A DNA stretch of 64,000 nt from Methanolinea sp. (GCA_016699325.1 CP064971.1:248001-312000), one strand, 5' to 3'; counted from the first letter of the stretch, positions 46,548-55,352 are shown. A program made the numbers and translations. Notes: generated by a model not told the origin, from the sequence alone.

Positions 46548-47150
46548 CTACTCGATATTTGCATGCCGGTTCTTCAGTTCTTTCTCATCCACCATGGAAA
46601 CCTCCATCAGCTGGGAGATGCAGGCATCTGCAAAGACCATTGCCGCAGTTTCAAAGAGGGTTCCCAGCGGTGCAAAGGACTTGTGTTCACCGGTCATCTG
46701 GCGCACCTCGAATTCGGCAGTCTCGTCCCTGATCTCGTCCCGCTGTTTCTCGATGATTACCATGACATCGGCAATACTGCCGATCCTTGATTGGCGGTTC
46801 GACGTGATGAGGGCAACCCTCCCCCCGATATCTTTCGCCGTCTCTGCGATATCGGCGATGGTCTTGGTGCGGCCCGAACCCGAGAAGACGACCAGGAGGT
46901 CATTTCTTCTCATCGCGGGGGTGATGGTTTCGCCTACCACGAAAGCCGTCAGGCCGACCTGCATCAACCGCATGGCGAAGGCCTTGGCTACGAGGCCCGA
47001 CCGCCCGGCACCCATGACATAGATGCGGTCGGTGGTGAGGATTTCATGGATGAACGCATCGATCTCCCTGTCCTGGATGCGATCGGCAGTGGCCCGGATC
47101 TGTGATGCCATCTGCCGCATCATATCCTGCACTCCCTTCTTGTGCGTCAT
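46548..47150 (-). CDS. hxlB: 6-phospho-3-hexuloisomerase
   Basis: 200 residues, SIS-domain isomerase. Converts 6-phospho-3-hexulose to fructose 6-phosphate. In archaea this belongs to the reverse ribulose monophosphate route that supplies ribulose 5-phosphate. Landmarks are YVMGAGRSGLVAKAFAMRL, VVFSGSGRTKTIADIAETAK and FAPLGTLFETAAMVF. The partner hexulose-phosphate synthase is not in the window; in many methanogens it is fused to another gene. First gene of the hxlB-aminotransferase-M42 unit. Confidence 0.9.
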   Translation of the reverse strand: MTHKKGVQDMMRQMASQIRATADRIQDREIDAFIHEILTTDRIYVMGAGRSGLVAKAFAMRLMQVGLTAFVVGETITPAMRRNDLLVVFSGSGRTKTIADIAETAKDIGGRVALITSNRQSRIGSIADVMVIIEKQRDEIRDETAEFEVRQMTGEHKSFAPLGTLFETAAMVFADACISQLMEVSMVDEKELKNRHANIE

Positions 47151-47295
47151 TTCGGATCAGGATATTCCCGCAAACTACATGACGATTTCGCAGATGACCT
47201 GGCCGCTGCTCATGGTTTATATGCGCCCAGGAGCAAACCTTTCTCTGAAACCGGCAGGCAGGACAGGGGCCCGCTTAAAAAAGGTTGCGAACTCC

Positions 47296-48111
47296 ATGAG
47301 CTGTGAACCATACTTTTCAGATGGGACATTTACCTTGAATCACGGTGACTGCACAAGGATGCTGAAGGCCTTGCCCGACAGGTCGGTCGACCTCGTCTTC
47401 GCTGATCCGCCCTACAACCATGCAGGGAGGCGGGCGCCGGTTGACAGGGTAGACCGGGATGCCAGTTCCGGGATTGAGGAAGATTTCCGGTTCCACGAGA
47501 GCTTGATCCGGGAGTGCAGGAGAGTCCTCAAGGAGAACGGCTCGATATGGATCAACGGGATATACCATTCCATCTACTCCTGCGGTTTTGCTCTCCAGGA
47601 GAGAGGATTTCATATCCTGAACTACATCTGCTGGTACGAACCTAGCGCTCCACCAAACCTCTTCATCCGGCATTTTGCCGTCAGCAACAAAACCCTGATC
47701 CGGGCCCTTAAAGAACGGGACTCACGGCACACCTTCAACTGCGAGCTCCTCAAGACCGGTGGCCGGACCGGGGGCAACCTGAAAAAGGCGGGCCGCCAGA
47801 TGAGAACTGTGTGGAGCGTCCCCTCACCGCGAGGACGGGAGAAGCGCTCCGGGCGCCATCCCACCCAGAAACCCTGCTCCCTGTTGAAGCGGATTATCCT
47901 TGCCTCTTTGCGTGAACATGGAATTGTGCTCGATCCCTTCACCGGCAGCTCCGCCATGTGGCTTGCCGCCTGTGCGACCTGGAGGCGGTTTATCGGTATC
48001 GATACCGGGCAGCAGTCCCTCGGCCTGTCCATCTCCCGGTATCGCGATTCCACCTGGTCGCGACAGGAGAATGGCAAAGAGGCCCGCCACCGAAGAAAGA
48101 ACATAGTGTGA
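47296..48111 (+). CDS. Orphan DNA methyltransferase (beta-class, N6-adenine/N4-cytosine)
   Basis: 271 residues from the ATG at 47296. Catalytic motif IV is VFADPPYN (residues 35-41) and precedes the SAM-binding motif I, LDPFTGSSAMWLAA, near the C-terminus, which is the beta-class order. HPTQKPCSLLKRII is motif X-like. The open frame extends to 47023 but that part is antisense to hxlB, and a TATA-like GGTTTATATGCG at 47213-47224 lies about 80 bases upstream. No restriction nuclease gene adjoins it, so it is an orphan or lost its partner. Recognition sequence unknown. Confidence 0.88.
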   Translation: MSCEPYFSDGTFTLNHGDCTRMLKALPDRSVDLVFADPPYNHAGRRAPVDRVDRDASSGIEEDFRFHESLIRECRRVLKENGSIWINGIYHSIYSCGFALQERGFHILNYICWYEPSAPPNLFIRHFAVSNKTLIRALKERDSRHTFNCELLKTGGRTGGNLKKAGRQMRTVWSVPSPRGREKRSGRHPTQKPCSLLKRIILASLREHGIVLDPFTGSSAMWLAACATWRRFIGIDTGQQSLGLSISRYRDSTWSRQENGKEARHRRKNIV

Positions 48112-48117
48112 TGTACG

Positions 48118-49383
48118 ATGCGATCCCGCTCCGATCTCTCCGCCCTGGCATATGAAATTCTTGACCGGGAATACCCGGCCCTGGAAGCGCTCTACCGGGA
48201 GTTCCATGTTCATCCCGAGCTCTCAGGACAGGAGGAGTGGACGTCACGCCACCTTGCCGGAAAGCTTCGTGATGCAGGCTACGAGGTCACCACCGGGATC
48301 GGGGGGACAGGGGTGGCTGCACTCCTTCACAACGGTGAAGGGCCGGTCCTGATGATCAGGGCCGATATGGACGCCCTGCCGATCAGGGAGGAGACGGGGC
48401 TCCCCTGGCAGAGCCGGGCGCGGATGAAGGATGCCCGTGGTAACGAAGTGGACGTCATGCACGCCTGCGGCCATGATGTCCACATGACCGCACTCGTCGG
48501 GGCAGCCCGGGCGCTCGCTGCCCTGACCTTCTCGTGGAAGGGGACGCTCATGCTGATCGGTCAGCCATCCGAGGAATCGGCATCCGGTGCGGCCCGGATG
48601 ATCGCCGACGGCCTGTACACACGGTTCGCCCGGCCGGACGCTGCCATTGCCCTGCACGTGGCTCCCGAACTTCCCCCGGGATATATCGGCTACCGGGAGG
48701 GTATGATATCTGCCGGTGGAGAATCGCTAGACATGGTGATCCGGGGCATCGGTGGCCATGCAGCCCATCCGGAGACGACCCGCGATCCGGTGGTGCTCGC
48801 AGCACAGGTCATACTCGCTCTCCAGACCATCATCAGCCGGGAGATCGCAGCAACCGAGATGGCCATCCTGACCGTTGCAACGGTTCACGGGGGATCGAAA
48901 CACAATGCCATTCCCGATGAAGTTTCACTCCAGATCAACATTCGCTACTTTAAAAAGGAGACCCGTGACCGTCTCCTTACCGCCATCCGAAGGGTTGCAG
49001 ACGGGGTTGCCAGGGCGGGCGGGATACCCCCGGATCGCCTGCCACGAATCACTATCCTGCCCGAATCGGTCCCGCCCATGGAAAACGATTCCGTGCTCAC
49101 AGGGCGGGTTGCGGAGGCGTTCCTGCAAACGTACGGCCCGGACAGGGTCCGAAAGATCGAACCGGTCACCGGGAGCGAGGATTTCGGCATCTTTGGAATG
49201 GGGGACCCCCCTGTTCCGATCTGCTATTTCCGCGTCGGGTGTGGTGACTCCGGCGGTTACCTGCACAGCAGCTCATTTGCTCCTGGCACATCGGTTATCA
49301 GGGATGCTGCCCATGCCCTGATTATCGCAGCGCTGGAAATCCTCTCTCCAGGAACCGACCTGTCTTATCCAGCAGGGTCATAG
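48118..49383 (+). CDS. M20-family amidohydrolase (hippurate/N-acyl-amino-acid hydrolase type)
   Basis: 421 residues. Two-metal hydrolase with ADMDALPI, MHACGHDVHMT (metal Cys and His pair), GQPSEESASGAARMI (catalytic Glu pair) and a C-terminal HSSSF ligand. The dimerisation domain has GIGGHAAHPETTRDPV. It removes acyl groups from amino acids or related amides; substrate unknown. Starts six bases after the DNA methyltransferase stop, so the two are probably co-transcribed. Its end overlaps the convergent ACT-MBL gene by 19 bases. Confidence 0.9.
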   Translation: MRSRSDLSALAYEILDREYPALEALYREFHVHPELSGQEEWTSRHLAGKLRDAGYEVTTGIGGTGVAALLHNGEGPVLMIRADMDALPIREETGLPWQSRARMKDARGNEVDVMHACGHDVHMTALVGAARALAALTFSWKGTLMLIGQPSEESASGAARMIADGLYTRFARPDAAIALHVAPELPPGYIGYREGMISAGGESLDMVIRGIGGHAAHPETTRDPVVLAAQVILALQTIISREIAATEMAILTVATVHGGSKHNAIPDEVSLQINIRYFKKETRDRLLTAIRRVADGVARAGGIPPDRLPRITILPESVPPMENDSVLTGRVAEAFLQTYGPDRVRKIEPVTGSEDFGIFGMGDPPVPICYFRVGCGDSGGYLHSSSFAPGTSVIRDAAHALIIAALEILSPGTDLSYPAGS

Positions 49384-50873
49384 TGCCTGGTATCCCCGAA
49401 CGGAACAAGCTTGTCCCCTGAAAGGACCGAGACCGGCCCGTGCCCGCAGCAGAGGAGGCAGGATGTTCTGCCGTTTTCATATAACCCGGAAGATTCCCGT
49501 GCCAGGTCAAGCACCCTGGACCGTTCGTGCTTTGCCACTTCGCTGTCGACATTCACCGATGTTACCAGGATGACTGCGAGCGTGTTGTACGCTGCCCGGT
49601 CTGGCGTGAGGTGCCCGAAATTGATGACTGTATCTGCCGTGAAGAGGACCCCGATCTCCCTGCAGTACAGGTATACCTGGCCATGCAGGTGTCCACCAGG
49701 GCTTTCAAGCACTTCGAAGCGATACCTGCCGGCATCCACCATCCCGATAACAGGGAATCCTGCCCGGTAACCGAGCGGATCCGTGCTGAAGGGGATGAAC
49801 CGTAGGGGCGGGGTGAACCGGGAGAAGAGGTTGATCATGGTCGTGTATATCTCTTCGAGGACCGATGTCTCGCTCCGCGATCCATAGGCGCGGTTTGCCG
49901 CCCGGATCACCTCCAGGGTCCCGGGGTGGAGCTGTGCCGGGACAGGGTATGCTCCGCCCGCACCGCAGTGGTCGGCATCACCGTGGGTGATGACCAGGGC
50001 CGATACCCTGCGGCTCCATCCTGGGATGAGCCCGTCGAGGAGCCGTACAATATCCTGCATATAAATACCGTAACCGGTATCCACCACGGTGATACCATCG
50101 GGCGTATCCATGAGGAAGATGTTCCCGCCACAGGGCGGCTGGATGCAGTGCAGGGTGAGATAGGGGGTCAGGGCCAGAGTCTGGATATCAGCATAGAAGC
50201 GATCACCGGTTGTCCCGGCAAGTGTTCTTCCTGTCTGGAGAAAGCTCTCGAAGATCGTCCTTGGGTCCTTGCCGAGATTCATCAGCTCCTGGACAGCATG
50301 GTTGATGTCTCCGAGGAACGAAAGGAGGAACGGTTCCTGTGAATCCCCGATTATTTCCCTGATCTGCTGGGCAAGGCGGAGATAGAAGACGGTATCGTCA
50401 AGCTTTTTCCCGGTACTGTCGTACTCGAGGATCTCAATCGGGTACCGTGATTTAAGGGTATCGAGGAGCCGCTCCGCAGCCGCATGTTCTTCAACGGACA
50501 GGGTAATGGTCATCCGGTCCGGATGCCGTCCCCGGTCGTCGAAATCTATGGCGCAGATGTTTGCCCGCGAAGAGGTGGTAACATCGAGAAAAGCGCAGAG
50601 TGCACCGGGTTCGTGGGGCAGGGGGAGGGAGAATCTGAGTACATGCAGGGGCTGGAGGGAATCCTGCAGGTACCCGAGTTCGGCAAGTCCATCCTCTATC
50701 CGGGCACAGGAATCATCGGGACAGGTTATTTCAAAGAATACGACACGGGGATCGATCCGCTGATCGAACTGGACGCGGTTGATATTACCCTGGTACCGGG
50801 TAATGAGGGCTACTGCGGAATGGAGTGCGCCGGGATCATTGGGCATTTTTGCGACGCAGGTATATTTTGCCAT
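49365..50873 (-). CDS. ACT-ACT-metallo-beta-lactamase fusion protein
   Basis: 502 residues. Two ACT-like domains come first (about 1-75, MPNDPGALHSAVALITRYQG; about 80-155, LPHEPGALCAFLDVTT), then a helical linker to about 245, then an MBL-fold hydrolase with HGDADHCG and later VLESPGGHLHGQVYLY, FTADTVINFG and CCGHG. ACT domains usually bind amino acids, so the hydrolase may be under amino-acid control; this is inference. The LTLHCIQPPCGGNIFLMDTP opening of the MBL part is complete. Substrate unknown. Confidence 0.8.
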   Translation of the reverse strand: MAKYTCVAKMPNDPGALHSAVALITRYQGNINRVQFDQRIDPRVVFFEITCPDDSCARIEDGLAELGYLQDSLQPLHVLRFSLPLPHEPGALCAFLDVTTSSRANICAIDFDDRGRHPDRMTITLSVEEHAAAERLLDTLKSRYPIEILEYDSTGKKLDDTVFYLRLAQQIREIIGDSQEPFLLSFLGDINHAVQELMNLGKDPRTIFESFLQTGRTLAGTTGDRFYADIQTLALTPYLTLHCIQPPCGGNIFLMDTPDGITVVDTGYGIYMQDIVRLLDGLIPGWSRRVSALVITHGDADHCGAGGAYPVPAQLHPGTLEVIRAANRAYGSRSETSVLEEIYTTMINLFSRFTPPLRFIPFSTDPLGYRAGFPVIGMVDAGRYRFEVLESPGGHLHGQVYLYCREIGVLFTADTVINFGHLTPDRAAYNTLAVILVTSVNVDSEVAKHERSRVLDLARESSGLYENGRTSCLLCCGHGPVSVLSGDKLVPFGDTRHYDPAG

Positions 50874-50978
50874 GGGATCCTCGCAAAAGAATAGATCTGC
50901 CGTAAAAGGACATCTTTGTTATCCCTAACCGGGAACCGGGCGGAGAGAACGGAGAGGGGGGAGGGAAGACCGCCCCGG

Positions 50979-51299
50979 CTACCCGTGACTGATCTCTTCG
51001 TGCTCGAGGAGGAGGGATCCGAAAATGATCTTTTCGAGCACCTGGGAGACGTATTTTATCTTCTGCGCCTGTTCCATGTCCATGTTCCGGTTGATATCCG
51101 AATAGACCTGGAGGCGAAGCAGGGCAAACCGGAGACGATCGAGATCCTCCTCGGAGAAGGCCATCGCCTTGCGGTAAATGAGCTCGAGAGAGGCCGGGAA
51201 GAGCTGGATATCGGCGAGGATTGCCAGGATGTCGTTATAAATATCGAGAGGGTCTCTGCCCCCCTCTATCACATCCCGGAGCCCCATTTCAGTCCTCAA
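50979..51299 (-). CDS. Small helical protein, unknown function
   Basis: 106 residues, all-helical by composition (LDIYNDILAILADIQLFPAS, FSEEDLDRLRFALLRLQVYS). No cysteines or known motif. Its start overlaps the end of the Mrp gene by 11 bases, so translation is likely coupled and a role next to the FeS carrier is possible. I do not recognise the family. Confidence 0.7.
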   Translation of the reverse strand: MRTEMGLRDVIEGGRDPLDIYNDILAILADIQLFPASLELIYRKAMAFSEEDLDRLRFALLRLQVYSDINRNMDMEQAQKIKYVSQVLEKIIFGSLLLEHEEISHG

Positions 51300-52173
51300 C
51301 CGCCCTGACGAGTTCTTCCATCACTGCATCCACGCTCTTCCAGGTAGGGCTGTCCTTGCTCCTGATGATAAAGGGACGGCCTTCATCACCGGCTTTCCTC
51401 ATTTCCGGGTCGAACGGGATCGATCCCAGGAAGGGTACCCCCAGCTTATCGGCAATCTTCTTTCCGCCGCCACTGCCGTAGATGTCGATCTCCTTGTGGC
51501 AGTGTGGGCAGACCAGGGTACTCATGTTTTCGACGATCCCGATCACCGGGATGTCGAGCTTCTCGACGAATTTTGCTGCCTTGAGGGCATCCATGGTGGC
51601 GACATCCTGCGGTGTGGTGACGATGATCGCCCCGCGGACATTGGGCGCGAGCTGGATGATGGAGAGGGCTTCGTCTCCTGTTCCGGGTGGAAGGTCAACC
51701 ACCAGGAAATCCAGTGAGCCCCAGTCCACTTCGGAAAGGAACTGGGAGATGGCGGTCATCTTCATCGGTCCACGCCAGATAACCGGTGTGCTGATATCAG
51801 GGAGAAGAAAACCCATGGAGACCACGGACAGGTTCCCGGTGACCTGTATCGGCTCGATCATGTTCCCGAGGGTGGTGAGTTTCTGGGTCTCGATACCGAG
51901 CATCTTCGGGAGGTTGGGGCCGTGGATATCGAGGTCCATCAATCCGGTCCTGTAGCCGTGAGCAGCCAGGGAAAATGCCAGGTTCACGGACACTGTCGAT
52001 TTCCCAACGCCCCCCTTTCCGGAAAGCACGAGAATTACATGTTTCACATCGATATCTGCCTTCTTGGGAAGGCCTGCGGTCTTGCCTTTAGCCACATCGC
52101 AGGTCGCAGCACTAGGGCAGCTTTCGCACTGCTGGTCACATTCTTCAGGTGTGGGATTCTTCTTGTCAGCCAT
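51289..52173 (-). CDS. Mrp/NBP35-family FeS cluster carrier ATPase
   Basis: 294 residues. N-terminal cysteines ECDQQCESCPSAATC (residues 11-25) recall the NBP35-type cluster site. P-loop SGKGGVGKST (residues 51-60), DLDIHGPNLPKMLG, VVDLPPGTGDEAL, and the C-terminal CPHC pair that holds a bridging 4Fe-4S cluster in ApbC/Mrp dimers. Donates FeS clusters to apoproteins in the cytosol, relevant to the many FeS enzymes here (CooS, radical SAM, nitrogenase-like). MADKKNPTPEECD is taken as the start; an ATG four codons earlier is in frame. Confidence 0.92.
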   Translation of the reverse strand: MADKKNPTPEECDQQCESCPSAATCDVAKGKTAGLPKKADIDVKHVILVLSGKGGVGKSTVSVNLAFSLAAHGYRTGLMDLDIHGPNLPKMLGIETQKLTTLGNMIEPIQVTGNLSVVSMGFLLPDISTPVIWRGPMKMTAISQFLSEVDWGSLDFLVVDLPPGTGDEALSIIQLAPNVRGAIIVTTPQDVATMDALKAAKFVEKLDIPVIGIVENMSTLVCPHCHKEIDIYGSGGGKKIADKLGVPFLGSIPFDPEMRKAGDEGRPFIIRSKDSPTWKSVDAVMEELVRAVED

Positions 52174-52272
52174 AAAAAGCCTCACTATTGCCTGTCATAC
52201 TTTGTTGGGGGTATAAAAATAAAGATATATACCTGGGGGCAATACCACCCGCACCTCTGTAATTGTTCATCA

Positions 52273-52701
52273 TCATTCCTGGTGCATATCAAGGACACGG
52301 TTGCAGAGACGATCTGCCCGCACGATGAGCGGGTGTTCCCGTGACACCGGCCGGAAGGTCACTCCCCGGAAATGCCGGGTGAGGGCCTGCGCCTCCTGGT
52401 AGAGAGGGCGCAATCGTGGCGAAGAGACCCGGTACGAACCGGTCATCTGCCGGACCATCAGCTCGCTGTCCGAATAGACCTCCAGGGACGTGGCTCCGAG
52501 GCGTCCAGCAGCAGTGAGCCCTGCGATGAGCGCCCGGTACTCGGCTTCGTTGTTCGTTCTCCTGCCAAGAAACCCTGAACCCTCTTCAACCACTTGGCCA
52601 TCAATGGAAACCAGTACGTAGGCATACGCCGATGGTCCAGGGTTTCCCCGCGAAGCCCCGTCCGTGAAGCAGGCCAGAGTGCGGATGTTGTTTTGCTCCA
52701 T
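52273..52701 (-). CDS. rnhA: Ribonuclease HI
   Basis: 142 residues. Removes RNA from RNA-DNA hybrids. Catalytic acids fit CFTDGASRGNPGPSAYAYV (Asp14), RRTNNEAEYRALIAGL (Glu54) and VYSDSELMVRQM (Asp78); DRLCNRVLD near the end gives the fourth. This is the short archaeal/Bacillus type with no N-terminal hybrid-binding domain. It is transcribed alone, divergent from the PEBP-like gene. Confidence 0.92.
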   Translation of the reverse strand: MEQNNIRTLACFTDGASRGNPGPSAYAYVLVSIDGQVVEEGSGFLGRRTNNEAEYRALIAGLTAAGRLGATSLEVYSDSELMVRQMTGSYRVSSPRLRPLYQEAQALTRHFRGVTFRPVSREHPLIVRADRLCNRVLDMHQE

Positions 52702-52789
52702 CCTGCTCCAGCGTATCTTGCCATAGTATAATGGTTCTTTTCCCGGCCGGAAAGGAACGCCTAAATACCAGCCGGGGCGAATTCAGTCC

Positions 52790-53242
52790 ATGGACAAGCT
52801 GGTCGTATCGCTCGATTTCCTTTCTTTTCCTCCCACCCATACCTGCGACGGGGGGAATGAATCCCCGCGTTTGCGGATAAAGGGGCTTGCGGCTGAATCG
52901 GTTGCCGTGATGGCCGTCAATCCTTTTCAGCGAACCTGCTGCTCGTTTTGTCCCTGGTTGATTTGGAACATCCCGCCCACCGGTGAAGTCCCCCGGGGGA
53001 TCCCAAAAACCGGGACTGTGACCATGCCCGTTTCAGCGGTGCAGGGGCGTAACGACTTTGGAACTATCGGTTACGAAGGCCCGTGTCCCCCGCCCGGCTC
53101 GACCCACCGGTACACCTTCAAAGTATACGGCCTCGATACCCTCCTCGATCTCGGGCCTGGTGCAACCAAGGGCGACCTCGTCGGGGCGATGCTCGGCCAT
53201 GTCTCCCAGTTCGGCGCCACAACGGCATTATATACGAGATAG
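52790..53242 (+). CDS. PEBP-family protein (YbhB/YbcL type) with an altered ligand motif
   Basis: 150 residues. Clear phosphatidylethanolamine-binding-protein family features: CDGGNESPRLRIKGL at the start, WLIWNIPPTGEVPRGIP, NDFGTIGYEGPCPPPGSTHR, YTFKVYGLDTLLDL and a final GHV. The first conserved ligand loop, normally VDDPDAPGGTFVHW, is replaced here by AVNPFQRTCCSFCPW. A pair of compensating small frameshifts could explain this, since the third frame reads SEPAARFVP in the same place. No signal peptide. Function in archaea is unknown. Confidence 0.82.
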   Translation: MDKLVVSLDFLSFPPTHTCDGGNESPRLRIKGLAAESVAVMAVNPFQRTCCSFCPWLIWNIPPTGEVPRGIPKTGTVTMPVSAVQGRNDFGTIGYEGPCPPPGSTHRYTFKVYGLDTLLDLGPGATKGDLVGAMLGHVSQFGATTALYTR

Positions 53243-53293
53243 CGACCCGGGCAGGACCCACGCTGAAAAACGGCTAAAAAAAGGTGACCGGGT

Positions 53294-53677
53294 TCAGTCA
53301 ATATCGAGCTTCTTTTTTCCCAGCGCCTCGATATAGGGCAGTTCTTTTCCAACCTCGAAGAGTTGCGCTTTCTCGGGGGGGATCTCGACTTCGAAATTTG
53401 TGTAATCTTTCATGTCCATGAGGGTTGCCGTTGACCCGCTGACGGTGATAACCTGCCCGCTCTTCCGCTCGACAACCGGAACATAGGTCTTTGCAGAAAC
53501 CGGCTGCACGATGGACCGTTTCACTCCGTCAAAGAGTCCGATGGCGTCGATCCGGGCTTTCGCCGCCCCGTGCTTACCGGGCTTCGAGATCGATATCCCG
53601 AGGATCTTGCAAGGTTCATCATCGATCACCACCCAACGGCCTTCTTTCAGCTTTCCCACTTCTGTCTGCTCTTTCAT
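53294..53677 (-). CDS. eif5A: Translation factor aIF5A
   Basis: 127 residues. Helps the ribosome through difficult peptide bonds. The hypusine loop is SKPGKHGAAK with the modified lysine at about residue 35. N-terminal SH3-like and C-terminal OB-like halves (VVERKSGQVITVSGSTATLM) are complete. Divergent from the IMPase gene through a short, symmetric AT-rich promoter region. Confidence 0.96.
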   Translation of the reverse strand: MKEQTEVGKLKEGRWVVIDDEPCKILGISISKPGKHGAAKARIDAIGLFDGVKRSIVQPVSAKTYVPVVERKSGQVITVSGSTATLMDMKDYTNFEVEIPPEKAQLFEVGKELPYIEALGKKKLDID

Positions 53678-53698
53678 GGATCCACACTCATCATGAAG

Positions 53699-53732
53699 TA
53701 TTTAATCTATCTGTATCGTATTAGATAAAATA
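53699..53732. promoter_or_regulatory. Symmetric divergent promoter between aIF5A and IMPase
   Basis: TATTTAATCTA (53699-53709) and TAGATAAAATA (53722-53732) are inverted copies with one mismatch. Each half gives a TATA-like box, one for each direction: about 22 bases from the aIF5A ATG and about 21 bases from the IMPase ATG measured from the near arms, and about 45-55 from the far arms. TATA boxes need about 25 bases to the start, so each gene is more likely served by the far arm. Confidence 0.5.
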
Positions 53733-53752
53733 CACTCTACCGTTCACCCGGA

Positions 53753-54535
53753 ATGCCAATGGACTTCTTCACCTGTTGCAATGAAATGGCCGACGCGGTT
53801 TCCGAGGCCATCGCTCCGCTCGTAGGTACTGTGAAAGGGGGAGTGAGAACCGGCATGGGGGCAGACGGTAGTCCGACACAGCTGATCGACCAGGTGGCAG
53901 AATCCTGCATCCTCGCGTACCTTGAAGAATGTCCCCTGGCGCGAACCCTCATCAGCGAGGAAGCGGGAAAGGTTAAACTTGACGGAGATGAAGGAACGCT
54001 TTTCCTGGACCCTGTTGACGGGACTTATAACGCAGTCGCAGGAATTCCCTTCTATGCGCTTTCCATCGCCTATGCAAAAGACGGCATAATCCGGGATGCA
54101 TTTGTCCGTGACCTTGCAGGAGGGGAAACATTCAGTGCACAGAGAGGGAAGAAAGCATTTCTCGATGGAAAACCGATCACCGTGTCAACGACCATGGCTC
54201 TCGAACAGAGTGCGCTCTCGCTGTACGGGAGGAGGTTTGACCCGGCAGGGGTTCTCAGCCTTGGACAGAAAGTCCGCAGGTGGCGTCTCCTGGGGGCATC
54301 AGCACTCGAACTCTGTTACATCGGTTGCGGGAGGATCGATGGCTTCATCGACCTCCGCGGGACGCTGCGCGTGACGGATGCTGCAGCTGGAATGCTGGTC
54401 TGCACCGAAGCGGGAGGAGTGGTGAGCGATCTCGATGGAAAGCCCCTGGTATTTCCCGAGAAGGTGACCATCGGAAAATGCATGGTGGCGACAAACGGCG
54501 TGATGCACCAGAAGATCATCGAATATCTGAGGTAA
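53753..54535 (+). CDS. Inositol-monophosphatase-family phosphatase (IMPase/FBPase/NADP phosphatase type)
   Basis: 260 residues. Mg-dependent sugar-phosphatase fold with LISEEAG, LFLDPVDGTYNAVAG (the metal-binding DPxDGT box) and LRVTDAAAGMLVCTEAGG near the end. In archaea this family acts on inositol 1-phosphate, fructose 1,6-bisphosphate or NADP. NAD kinase follows after four bases; in Methanocaldococcus the two activities are fused in one protein, so NADP phosphatase action here is plausible. The start is MPMDFFTCC; an ATG two codons later is an alternative. Confidence 0.9.
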   Translation: MPMDFFTCCNEMADAVSEAIAPLVGTVKGGVRTGMGADGSPTQLIDQVAESCILAYLEECPLARTLISEEAGKVKLDGDEGTLFLDPVDGTYNAVAGIPFYALSIAYAKDGIIRDAFVRDLAGGETFSAQRGKKAFLDGKPITVSTTMALEQSALSLYGRRFDPAGVLSLGQKVRRWRLLGASALELCYIGCGRIDGFIDLRGTLRVTDAAAGMLVCTEAGGVVSDLDGKPLVFPEKVTIGKCMVATNGVMHQKIIEYLR

Positions 54536-54539
54536 TGGC

Positions 54540-55352
54540 ATGAAATTCCTGCTGGTCTCGCGGGTTGACAACCGCGAAGCGCTCTCGTTTACGGAGTCGC
54601 TGGGAACTAGGATGAAGGGTACCGGGCACAGGGTCTTTTTCGAGGAAGAGACTGCAGCAGCCATCGGCATAGCCGGGATCCCCTTCGCGGGGGCAGACCC
54701 CGACCTGGTTGTCATCGTCGGCGGTGATGGTACTATCCTGCTCACGGTGCAGAAGATGCCGCGGCAACTGCCCATCATCGGGATCAACTGGGGGGAGGTC
54801 GGTTTCCTTGCCGATGTGGAACCGGCTGACGCAGCGGATATCCTTCTCGAGATATCTGATGGTTTTTCAATCGAGCGGAGGATGCGGCTCTCGTTCATGG
54901 TCGAAGGGCGGCATGTCGGGGATGTCCTGAACGAGGCCCTGGTGGTGACCAGCCGGCCGGCAAAGATGCTCTCGTTCGGCGTAATCATCGATGGTGTCCT
55001 GTCCGAGCACTTCAGGGCTGATGGACTCCTCGTCAGCACGCCCACCGGTTCAACCGCGTATGCGATGAGTGCCGGCGGGCCGATCGTCGATCCCCGGATT
55101 GAAGGAGTGTTGCTGGTCCCTCTGGCGCCCTACATGCTCTCCTCGCGTCCCCATGTCATCAGCAGTGACCGGAACCTCGAAATCCGGCTGGAGAGCGCGA
55201 AACCGGCCACCATGGTCCTCGATGGACAGAGGAGTATCGACCTTGGTTGCCAGGCAACCATCGTGGTCCGAAAATCGCGTGAACCGGCCCTCATCGTCGA
55301 CATCGGACGCAATTTCTTTGAAAAGGTGGACCAGAAACTCCGGCGGCTTTGA
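54540..55352 (+). CDS. nadK: NAD kinase
   Basis: 270 residues. Phosphorylates NAD to NADP. VVIVGGDGTILLTVQ is the GGDGT motif, with NWGEVGFLADV, VNEALV-type DVLNEALVVTSR, and ADGLLVSTPTGSTAYAMSAG as the second conserved block. Starts four bases after the IMPase gene, so the pair are surely co-expressed. Together they could set the NAD/NADP balance. Confidence 0.95.
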   Translation: MKFLLVSRVDNREALSFTESLGTRMKGTGHRVFFEEETAAAIGIAGIPFAGADPDLVVIVGGDGTILLTVQKMPRQLPIIGINWGEVGFLADVEPADAADILLEISDGFSIERRMRLSFMVEGRHVGDVLNEALVVTSRPAKMLSFGVIIDGVLSEHFRADGLLVSTPTGSTAYAMSAGGPIVDPRIEGVLLVPLAPYMLSSRPHVISSDRNLEIRLESAKPATMVLDGQRSIDLGCQATIVVRKSREPALIVDIGRNFFEKVDQKLRRL

